Below, in pieces: positions 1 through 5,395 of a stretch of 7,709 bases of DNA. Positions within the stretch are counted from its first letter, which is position 1. Each line of letters starts with the position of its first letter. The notes beneath the pieces are model-generated. The model worked only from the letters and a program-made list of their open reading frames with translations. It searched no databases and was not told the DNA's origin. The position numbers and the translations under genes are program-made. Source of the stretch: Arthrobacter sp. (GTDB lineage: Bacteria > Actinomycetota > Actinomycetes > Actinomycetales > Micrococcaceae). The stretch lies in contig JASLBS010000133.1 in the NCBI GenBank assembly GCA_030146405.1, positions 1-7,709 on the forward strand, given 5' to 3'.

Positions 1-141
1 ATCATCAAGCTGAAGTCCACCGCAGGGACGGGCTACACCTACGTGACGCGCAAGAACCGTCGTAACGACCCGGACCGCATGGTCCTGATGAAGTACGACC
101 CCAAGATCCGCAAGCACGTCGAATTCCGAGAGGAGCGCTAA
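1..141 (+). CDS. rpmG: 50S ribosomal protein L33, 3' end (5' end outside the window)
   Basis: Frame 1 is open from the first base to a TAA at 139-141 and encodes 46 residues, beginning IIKLKSTAGTGYTYVTRKN and ending VEFREER. This matches the actinobacterial L33 family, whose members are about 55 residues, so roughly nine N-terminal codons lie to the left. L33 is a small protein of the large ribosomal subunit near the tRNA exit site. The visible part has no cysteine, and the two CxxC zinc-ribbon pairs of the zinc-binding form are absent, so this is the zinc-independent (C-minus) type. The gene ends 2 nt before rpsN, and its last codons carry the rpsN ribosome binding site, which indicates one operon. 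In many bacteria rpmB (L28) precedes it, but that region is not visible here. Confidence 0.96.
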   Translation: MIKLKSTAGTGYTYVTRKNRRNDPDRMVLMKYDPKIRKHVEFREER

Positions 142-143
142 CC

Positions 144-449
144 ATGGCCAAGAAGTCAAAGATTGCTCGTAACGAGCAGCGCAAGGTCATCGTCGAGCGC
201 TACGCGGCCAAGCGCCTCGAGCTCAAGAAGACCCTCGTCGACGAGAATGCGACCGACGAAGCACGCGAAGCAGCACGCCTCGGCCTGCAGAAGCTTCCCC
301 GCAACGCTTCGCCGGTGCGCCTGCGTAACCGCGACCAGATCGATGGACGCCCCCGTGGCACGCTCCAGAAGTTCGGTATCTCGCGTATCCGCTTCCGCGA
401 CATGGCACACCGAGGCGAACTGCCCGGCGTGACGAAGTCGAGCTGGTAG
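144..449 (+). CDS. rpsN: 30S ribosomal protein S14, long zinc-independent type
   Basis: The 101-residue product starts MAKKSKIARNEQRK and ends AHRGELPGVTKSSW, the classic long S14 layout. S14 is a late-assembling protein of the 30S head that binds 16S rRNA. The C-terminal half, about residues 60-101, has the conserved NRDQIDGRPRGTLQKFG and ISRIRFRDMAHRGELPG segments. The four cysteines of the short zinc-binding S14 form are replaced by other residues, so no zinc site exists. The ATG is preceded at 8 nt by AGAGGAG (129-135), embedded in the end of rpmG. Two bases separate it from rpmG, so the genes are co-transcribed and probably translationally coupled. In several actinobacteria, paired C-minus L33 and S14 genes are controlled by the zinc regulator Zur. 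Any such operator would lie upstream of the window. This could equally be the organism's only S14. Confidence 0.98.
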   Translation: MAKKSKIARNEQRKVIVERYAAKRLELKKTLVDENATDEAREAARLGLQKLPRNASPVRLRNRDQIDGRPRGTLQKFGISRIRFRDMAHRGELPGVTKSSW

Positions 450-504
450 CAGCTCCGGGAGCCTTCCGCTCCTACGGCACGACCCATCGCCACACGCGGT
501 GGAC

Positions 505-542
505 AGAAGAAGCCGGCGGCCCTCGGGCCGCCGGCTTCTTCT
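505..542 (+). terminator. Terminator hairpin after the rpmG-rpsN operon
   Basis: The arms at 505-522 and 525-542 are an exact 18-bp inverted repeat with only TC between them; the real loop is likely 4 nt, CTCG. The core is GCCGGCGGCCC paired with GGGCCGCCGGC. It lies 55 nt after the rpsN stop. The right arm ends in a pyrimidine run (CTTCTTCTCGTTCCC) rather than a clean T-tract, as is common for high-GC actinobacterial terminators. The symmetry would let it work in both directions, but no minus-strand gene abuts it. Confidence 0.88.
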
Positions 543-609
543 CGTTCCCGTGCCCCCGCCCCGCTCCAAGCGCCGTCGTCCGGGGCCGAAACCCGCCCGA
601 AACGCCGCA

Positions 610-634
610 GTTTACGCCGAAAAGCCGCGTAAAC
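610..634. promoter_or_regulatory. Perfect 8-bp inverted repeat upstream of the HU gene, possible operator
   Basis: GTTTACGC at 610-617 is the exact reverse complement of GCGTAAAC at 627-634, with a 9-bp spacer (centre 622). It is AT-richer than its surroundings. It overlaps a second perfect dyad, CCGCGT-AAAC-ACGCGG at 625-640. It ends 99 nt before the HU start codon, a suitable place for a regulator near the promoter. The arms are perfect, but the regulator is unknown and the function is inferred. Confidence 0.45.
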
Positions 635-676
635 ACGCGGAACATGACGATCAAGCTGATAGGTTTTCGGACAGAG

Positions 677-699
677 GCTCTTCGAATACCGTGAAGAGC
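677..699 (+). promoter_or_regulatory. Perfect 7-bp inverted repeat in the probable HU 5' leader
   Basis: GCTCTTC (677-683) and GAAGAGC (693-699) are exact reverse complements around a 9-nt spacer. G-U pairs could extend the stem by one on each side in RNA. It lies 21 nt before the AGGAGG ribosome binding site, so if transcription starts upstream it would form a leader hairpin. It could also be a protein-binding dyad. There is no T-tract, so it is not a terminator. Confidence 0.4.
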
Positions 700-733
700 T
701 CGTACAGAAGAGTGACGTCCAGGAGGACCAAAA

Positions 734-1012
734 GTGGCTAAAAACCGTAGTGAACTTGTTGCCGAGGTAGCGGCGAAGGCCGACACCAGCCAGGCTGCCG
801 TCAACGGCGTCCTCGATGCGCTGTTCGACGTCTTCGCCGAGTCGATCGCCAAGGACGAGAAGATCACAATCCCCGGCTGGCTCGCCGTCGAGCGCACGAG
901 CCGCGCAGCGCGTACGGGCCGCAACCCCCAGACCGGCGAGACCATCCAGATCGCCGCCGGCCACAGCGTCAAGCTGACCGCGGGCTCGAAGCTGAAGGCT
1001 TCCGCCAAGTAG
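734..1012 (+). CDS. hup: HU-family nucleoid DNA-binding protein
   Basis: The 92-residue product has the length and layout of the HU/IHF fold. Two helices (about residues 4-39, starting KNRSELVAEVAAKAD) form the dimer body. A beta region follows, then the DNA-grasping arm with the family signature AARTGRNPQTGE at about 58-69. Pro65 in RNP is the residue that wedges into the DNA minor groove in HU proteins. HU dimers bind and bend DNA without strong sequence specificity and compact the chromosome. The product lacks the long lysine-rich C-terminal tail of mycobacterial Hlp and Streptomyces HupS, so it is the short form. Translation starts at a GTG; AGGAGG at 721-726 is 7 nt upstream and fixes the start. 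Trp49 sits in the usual GFGTF loop region (here IPGWLAVE), a small departure from the common sequence. The gene has hairpin terminators on both sides and looks monocistronic. Confidence 0.96.
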   Translation: MAKNRSELVAEVAAKADTSQAAVNGVLDALFDVFAESIAKDEKITIPGWLAVERTSRAARTGRNPQTGETIQIAAGHSVKLTAGSKLKASAK

Positions 1013-1026
1013 TCCAGCAGGACCCG

Positions 1027-1067
1027 AGGGAAGGACCGCTACCGTTTTCCGGTGGCGGTCCTTCCCT
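1027..1067 (+). terminator. Terminator hairpin after the HU gene
   Basis: AGGGAAGGACCGC (1027-1039) pairs exactly with GCGGTCCTTCCCT (1055-1067). The stem continues through one T-G wobble and ACCG/CGGT to an 18-bp stem with a TTTTC loop at 1045-1049. It starts 14 nt after the HU stop codon. There is no clean T-run after it (GTCTCACG). It separates the HU gene from the membrane-protein operon downstream. Confidence 0.9.
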
Positions 1068-1135
1068 GTCTCACGCAGCGTTCGGGGGAGAACGGCTCGC
1101 CAGGGAATTCGCCCTATTTCTACTCCGGGTAGAGA

Positions 1136-3292
1136 ATGGTGTATGTGTCCACTACAGCGAAGCAACCGCGCGAGAAGCTCGCACGTGCCGCTCCGGAGCG
1201 TGCTCTCGGTAACGGCTGGCTGGTCCTCGCGGGCGTCGTCGTCCTCGCGGCCCTCGTCCTCGCCCTCCTCTACTCAGGAGCCGCGGCGGCCCGCCAACTG
1301 GGCGACCCCGGCGCGCTGACGCGGTGGGGCCTGCCGGTCTCGAAGGTCCTGAACAACACCGCGGCGGCGGCGACCATCGGCGCACTCGTGTTCTCGGTGG
1401 TGATGCTGCCCCGCCAGGTGAAGGGTACGGGCCGCACGCCCAAGCCCGGCGCTCCCGAGCACCCCGCCTTCTCCCGTGCGCTCCTGCTCGCCTCGGTGTC
1501 AGCCGTCGTCTGGACCCTCGGTGCGCTCGGGGTCATGGTGTTCACCTACTCGGACGCCGCGGGGCTGCCGCTCAGCACTGACCCCACCTATACGCAGGGC
1601 CTGGCCGCGTTCCTCACCGACTTCTCCACGGGACGCGCCTGGCTCGTCACCTCGATCGTGTCCGCGGTCCTCGCCACGCTCCTGTTCGGGGTCCGTTCCC
1701 AGACCGGGCTCGCCCTCGCCATGGTGCTGGCACTGCTGAATCTGCTGCCGATGGCGCTGATCGGGCACTCGGCGAGCGGTGATGACCACAATGCCGCCGT
1801 GAACTCGATCGCCCTCCACCTGGTCGGGGTCTGCCTCTGGGTGGGTGGCATCATCACCCTCGCGGTCGTGGGTGGCACCCTCGGTGACCAGACGCTGCCG
1901 GTGCTCAAGCGTTTCTCGGCACTCGCCGGGTTCGCGTTCCTGCTGGTGGTGGGCTCCGGGGTCGTCAACGCCAGCCTGCGCATCACAGAGCTCGGGCAGC
2001 TCAGCTCCGAGTGGGGGTTGTTGGTCACCTTCAAGACGATCGCGACGCTGCTGCTCGGCGGTATCGGCTGGATGCACCGGCAGTGGATCATCCCGCAGCT
2101 CCAGGCCTCCGGCGGGACCGCAGCCTCCAAGCTGTCGGCGCGTCGTGTGCTGTGGCAGCTGATCGCCGTCGAGCTGGTCATCATGGGTGCCGTCTCCGGC
2201 GTCGCCGGTGCCCTCGGGCGCACGGCGCCCCCGCGCGGGGAGGAGCTCCCCACGCAGGCCGGGCCCGCGCGCATCCTCACCGGGTACGACCTCCCGCCCG
2301 AGCCCACGGCTGCACGCTGGCTCACCGAGTGGCGCCCCGACTGGCTGTGGATCACGGTCGCCGTGACCTTCGCCGTCGCCTACGTCCTCGGCATGATCAA
2401 GCTGCACCGCCGCGGCGACTCCTGGTCGCCCCTGCGGCTCGTGGCCTGGCTCATCGGCCTGGCACTGCTGACCTACTTCACGTCCGGAGCGCCCGCGATC
2501 TACGGAATGGTGCTCTTCAGCGCCCACATGATCGACCACATGGCCCTGACGATGGTCGTGCCGCTGTTCCTCGTCCTCGGTGCTCCCGTCACCCTCGCGC
2601 TGAAGGCCCTCAGCCCACGCCGTGACGGCAGCCGCGGGCTGCGCGAGTGGATCCTCGTGATCGTGCACTCCTGGCCGTCGAGGATCATCACGCACCCGCT
2701 GTTCGCGGCGGGCAACTTCGTGGCGTCCATCATCGTGTTCTACTACTCGCCGCTGTTCGGGTTCGCGCTGCGGGAGCATGTCGGCCACGAGCTGATGATC
2801 ACGCACTTCCTCATCACGGGCTACATCTTCGTGCTCTCGATGATCGGTTCCGATCCCGTCCCGCTGCGCGCGCCCTACCCCCTGCGGATCCTGCTCCTCT
2901 TCGCGACCATGGCCTTCCATGCCTTCTTCGGTGTCACCCTGATGGGATCGACCTCACTGCTCGAGGCTTCCTGGTTCGGCAACATGGGCAGGGAATGGGG
3001 CGCTTCGGCACTGGCCGACCAGCAGGTCGGCGGTGCCGTCACCTGGGGCGTCGGCGAGCTGCCGACGCTGCTGCTCGCGATCGGGGTCGCCATCATGTGG
3101 TCCCGGTCCGATGCCCGGGAGACCAAGCGCAAGGACCGCGCCGCGGACAGGAATAACGACGCCGACCTGACGGCTTACAACAGCATGTTCGCCGACCTCG
3201 CCGCGCGCGACACGGGCCCCACCACCTCCGGGGCACGTCCCGCTCAGCAGCCGACGGCGAGGACGACCACCACCGCAGGAGACGATGAATGA
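1136..3292 (+). CDS. CopD/CtaG fusion: copper resistance D family and cytochrome c oxidase assembly membrane protein
   Basis: The 718-residue protein has about 16 hydrophobic segments. The first half (to about residue 362) has a single helix at 27-49, further helices, and a CopD-like region around 205-315. That region contains GHSASGDDHN (His211, Asp216, Asp217, His218) and LHLVGVCLWVGG (His228, Trp235), typical of copper-transport CopD proteins. A polar linker (363-400) leads to a CtaG-like (caa3 oxidase assembly) half with SAHMIDHMA (His464, Asp467, His468), GHELMITHF (His551, His557) and His595 in a membrane helix. These histidines are plausible metal ligands. This fusion is known in actinobacteria and is thought to handle copper for resistance and/or cytochrome oxidase maturation. 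Residues 657-718 form a polar, Thr-rich cytoplasmic tail. The start is uncertain: ATG1136, GTG1139 and GTG1145 are in frame, with only a weak purine stretch upstream. The gene overlaps the next one by 4 nt. Confidence 0.9.
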   Translation: MVYVSTTAKQPREKLARAAPERALGNGWLVLAGVVVLAALVLALLYSGAAAARQLGDPGALTRWGLPVSKVLNNTAAAATIGALVFSVVMLPRQVKGTGRTPKPGAPEHPAFSRALLLASVSAVVWTLGALGVMVFTYSDAAGLPLSTDPTYTQGLAAFLTDFSTGRAWLVTSIVSAVLATLLFGVRSQTGLALAMVLALLNLLPMALIGHSASGDDHNAAVNSIALHLVGVCLWVGGIITLAVVGGTLGDQTLPVLKRFSALAGFAFLLVVGSGVVNASLRITELGQLSSEWGLLVTFKTIATLLLGGIGWMHRQWIIPQLQASGGTAASKLSARRVLWQLIAVELVIMGAVSGVAGALGRTAPPRGEELPTQAGPARILTGYDLPPEPTAARWLTEWRPDWLWITVAVTFAVAYVLGMIKLHRRGDSWSPLRLVAWLIGLALLTYFTSGAPAIYGMVLFSAHMIDHMALTMVVPLFLVLGAPVTLALKALSPRRDGSRGLREWILVIVHSWPSRIITHPLFAAGNFVASIIVFYYSPLFGFALREHVGHELMITHFLITGYIFVLSMIGSDPVPLRAPYPLRILLLFATMAFHAFFGVTLMGSTSLLEASWFGNMGREWGASALADQQVGGAVTWGVGELPTLLLAIGVAIMWSRSDARETKRKDRAADRNNDADLTAYNSMFADLAARDTGPTTSGARPAQQPTARTTTTAGDDE

Positions 3293-5271
3293 CCGAGACC
3301 ACCGTGCGCACCGGCTACCGCGTGCGCGGCTCAGAGCTGACCGGCCGTAACTGGCTCAACACGGGCGGCAGGCAGCTGCAGCTCGAGGACCTCCGCGGAA
3401 AAATCGTCCTCCTCGACTTCTGGACCTTCTGCTGCATCAACTGCCTGCACGTCCTCGATGAGCTCCGGCCGCTCGAGGAGCAGTACTCGGACGTGCTCGT
3501 GACCGTCGGTGTCCACTCGCCCAAGTTCGAGCACGAGGCCGATCCGATGGCCCTCGCAGCCGCCGTCGAGCGCTACGACATCCACCACCCGGTCCTCGAC
3601 GACCCGGAGCTCACCACGTGGCAGGCCTACACGGCCAGGGCCTGGCCCACCCTGGTGGTCATCGATCCCGAAGGCTACATCGTGGCGCATCTCTCCGGCG
3701 AGGGTCATGCGGCGGGCCTTACCTCCCTGGTGGAGGAACTCGTGGAGGAGCACGAGGCCAAGGGCACCCTGCACCGTGGTGACGGTCCCTACGTCCCTGC
3801 GGAGAGCACCGCGGGGGACCTCAAGTTCCCGGGCAAGGTGATCGCGCTCCCGTCCACCGGGACGTTCCTCGCCGGGGACACCGGACACCACCGGCTGGTC
3901 GAGCTCGAGGCGGACCTCGTGACGGTGCGCCGTACCATCGGGTCCGGCATCAAGGGTTTCCGTGACGGGAGCGCCGACGAAGCACGGTTCAACGAACCCC
4001 AGGGCGTCGCGCTGCTCCCGGCAGCGCTGGCAGCCGAGGTCGGGTACGACGTCGTCGTGGCCGATTCCGTGAACCACCGCCTCCGCGGCGTCGATCTCGC
4101 CACCGGGCAGGTGCGCACGCTCGCGGGCAACGGCACGCAGCGGCTCCTCGACGCCGGCAACCACACGAAGACGGGGCTGCAGGAGAACGCGCAGGAGGTC
4201 GGAGCCGAGAGCGAGACGCCGAGGCTGACCGAGACCCGACTCGGCACGGACTCGCTCGACGTCTCCCTGTCCTCACCGTGGGACGTGCTCTACTCGTCGG
4301 TGCTGGAGCGCGTGGTGATCGCCATGGCGGGCACCCACCAGATCTTCAGCTACGACCCGCGAACGCACGCCGTCGAGGTCCTCGCCGGGACGGGACTCGA
4401 GGGACTGCTCGACGGCGACGCGTCCGCGGCCTGGTTCGCGCAGTCCTCGGGCCTGGCGGAGGACGCCCAGGGGACCATCTGGATCGCCGACTCGGAGACC
4501 TCCTCGGTGCGCATCCTGTCCTTCATCGAGGTGGGCGGGCAGACCAGGGCCCAGGTGCAGACCGCCGTGGGCACCGGGCTGTTCGACTTCGGCTTCCGCG
4601 ACGGGGATGCGGACGTTGCCCGGCTGCAGCACCCGCTCGGGGTGGCCGCGCTGCCCGACGGATCCATCGCCATCGCCGACACCTACAACGGTGCGGTTCG
4701 CCGCTACGACCCCGCGACGCGCCAGGTGTCGACGCTGCTGCGCGGCCTCTCCGAGCCCTCCGATGTCCTCGTCGACATGACGCCCGTGGCCGACGGCGGC
4801 GATCCGCTGCTGATCGTGGTCGAGACCAACCGGCACCAGCTCGTCCGGGTCCCGCTGCCGAAGGAGGCCCTCGCGGTCGACGAAGGCGCGTCCCGGACGC
4901 AGCGACCGCAGACCGCGATGTCGGCGGGGCCGGTGGCGCTGACGGTGAGGTTCAGCGCTCCGAAGGGGCAGAAGCTCGACGACCGCTGGGGGGACCCGAC
5001 ACAGCTCAAGATCAGTGCGTCCCCGGAATCCCTGCTGGTCTCCGGCGGGGGCACCTCCACCGGACTGACGCGCGAACTCGTGCTCTCCCCCGATGCCGGC
5101 GAGGGAGTCCTGCACATCACGGCGAGGGCGGCGTCCTGCGACGGCGAGCCGGGTGGCGAGATCCCCGACCACGCCGCGTGCCACCTGTACCAGCAGGACT
5201 GGGGTATCCCGGTCGGTGTCACGGCCGATGGTGACACCGCCCTGACCCTCGACCTGCGCGGCCTCGACTGA
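3289..5271 (+). CDS. Thioredoxin-fold/NHL-repeat protein (NHLRC2-like)
   Basis: The 660-residue protein appears cytosolic, with no signal peptide or membrane helix. Residues about 15-155 form a TlpA/thioredoxin-like domain: LLDFWTFCCINCLHV carries the CxxC pair Cys49/Cys52 with an extra Cys48, and Trp119-Pro120-Thr121 is the expected cis-proline. Residues about 170-520 are repeated beta units of the NHL propeller type (for example VVVADSVNHRLRGVD, IWIADSETSSVRIL and IAIADTYNGAVRRYD). A long polar insert spans about 283-322. Residues about 545-658 form a beta-rich C-terminal domain with Cys617 and Cys631. The same three-part layout and CCINC motif are known in animal NHLRC2, whose biochemical role is not settled. 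A thiol-disulfide function is therefore likely but unproven. The ATG overlaps the copD stop (ATGA), with AGGAG at 3277-3281 at 7 nt, indicating translational coupling with the copper/oxidase membrane protein. Confidence 0.9.
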   Translation: MTETTVRTGYRVRGSELTGRNWLNTGGRQLQLEDLRGKIVLLDFWTFCCINCLHVLDELRPLEEQYSDVLVTVGVHSPKFEHEADPMALAAAVERYDIHHPVLDDPELTTWQAYTARAWPTLVVIDPEGYIVAHLSGEGHAAGLTSLVEELVEEHEAKGTLHRGDGPYVPAESTAGDLKFPGKVIALPSTGTFLAGDTGHHRLVELEADLVTVRRTIGSGIKGFRDGSADEARFNEPQGVALLPAALAAEVGYDVVVADSVNHRLRGVDLATGQVRTLAGNGTQRLLDAGNHTKTGLQENAQEVGAESETPRLTETRLGTDSLDVSLSSPWDVLYSSVLERVVIAMAGTHQIFSYDPRTHAVEVLAGTGLEGLLDGDASAAWFAQSSGLAEDAQGTIWIADSETSSVRILSFIEVGGQTRAQVQTAVGTGLFDFGFRDGDADVARLQHPLGVAALPDGSIAIADTYNGAVRRYDPATRQVSTLLRGLSEPSDVLVDMTPVADGGDPLLIVVETNRHQLVRVPLPKEALAVDEGASRTQRPQTAMSAGPVALTVRFSAPKGQKLDDRWGDPTQLKISASPESLLVSGGGTSTGLTRELVLSPDAGEGVLHITARAASCDGEPGGEIPDHAACHLYQQDWGIPVGVTADGDTALTLDLRGLD

Positions 5272-5289
5272 TCCCGCAGCGGGGGTAGC

Positions 5290-5317
5290 GGACCTACCGG
5301 CTTCGGCTGGTAGGTCC
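5290..5317 (+). terminator. Terminator hairpin with UUCG tetraloop after the copD/Trx-NHL operon
   Basis: GGACCTACC at 5290-5298 pairs with GGTAGGTCC at 5309-5317. The stem continues through a G-U and two G-C pairs to a C(UUCG)G loop (TTCG at 5302-5305), 12 bp in all. This tetraloop is exceptionally stable in RNA. It starts 18 nt after the stop codon at 5271. There is no T-tract after it. Confidence 0.82.
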
Positions 5318-5334
5318 TGCCCGGGCGGATCGTC

Positions 5335-5395
5335 GACGACAAGCAGCAGGAATATCGGTCGGAGCTGCCGGCTTGTCGTCTGTATGACGACAGAC
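5335..5395. promoter_or_regulatory. Cluster of inverted GACGACA repeats over the SDR gene start
   Basis: GACGACAAGC at 5335-5344 is the exact reverse complement of GCTTGTCGTC at 5371-5380. The end of the latter, TGTCGTC (5374-5380), forms a second perfect dyad with GACGACA at 5386-5392, spaced by TGTAT. GTCTGT (5378-5383) and ACAGAC (5390-5395) add a third dyad centred on the start codon. The motif thus occurs three times, alternating strands, across the leader and first codons. Possible roles are a repressor operator or an RNA hairpin masking the start. The repeats are directly visible; the role is inferred. Confidence 0.5.

Larger units (their letters stand above)
450..733. other. Intergenic spacer between rpsN and the HU gene
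   Basis: This 284-bp spacer contains no convincing gene. It holds the rpsN terminator at 505-542, two perfect inverted repeats described separately (610-634 and 677-699), and a good ribosome binding site, AGGAGG at 721-726. It must carry the HU promoter, because the hairpin should stop transcription from rpsN. A TAGGTT at 660-665 is the best -10 candidate I see, but no convincing -35 lies 16-18 bp upstream, so I do not place the promoter. Confidence 0.7.

Noticed and set aside
660..665. TAGGTT as the -10 element of the HU promoter
   Set aside because: No convincing -35 lies 16-18 bp upstream, and such hexamers occur by chance.
1102..1115. AGGG-AATTCG-CCCT inverted repeat upstream of the CopD/CtaG gene
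   Set aside because: Four-base arms in high-GC DNA are expected by chance, and nothing supports a role.
1120..1132. CTAC-TCCGG-GTAG element just before the CopD/CtaG start, considered as a copper-regulator (CsoR-type) operator
   Set aside because: The arms are only 4 bp and the spacing does not match the CsoR pattern I know. It is too weak to annotate, although its position before a copper gene is suggestive.
200..1165. Minus-strand open frame (321 codons) spanning rpsN, the terminators and the HU gene
   Set aside because: It runs through two strong hairpins and antisense to two conserved genes. The product shows no motif or normal composition.
1499..2920. Long open frame (473 codons) on the minus strand opposite the CopD/CtaG gene
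   Set aside because: The product is an Arg/Glu/His/Gly-rich low-complexity string without family motifs, as expected from the antisense of a high-GC gene. The plus-strand frame has clear membrane-protein motifs.
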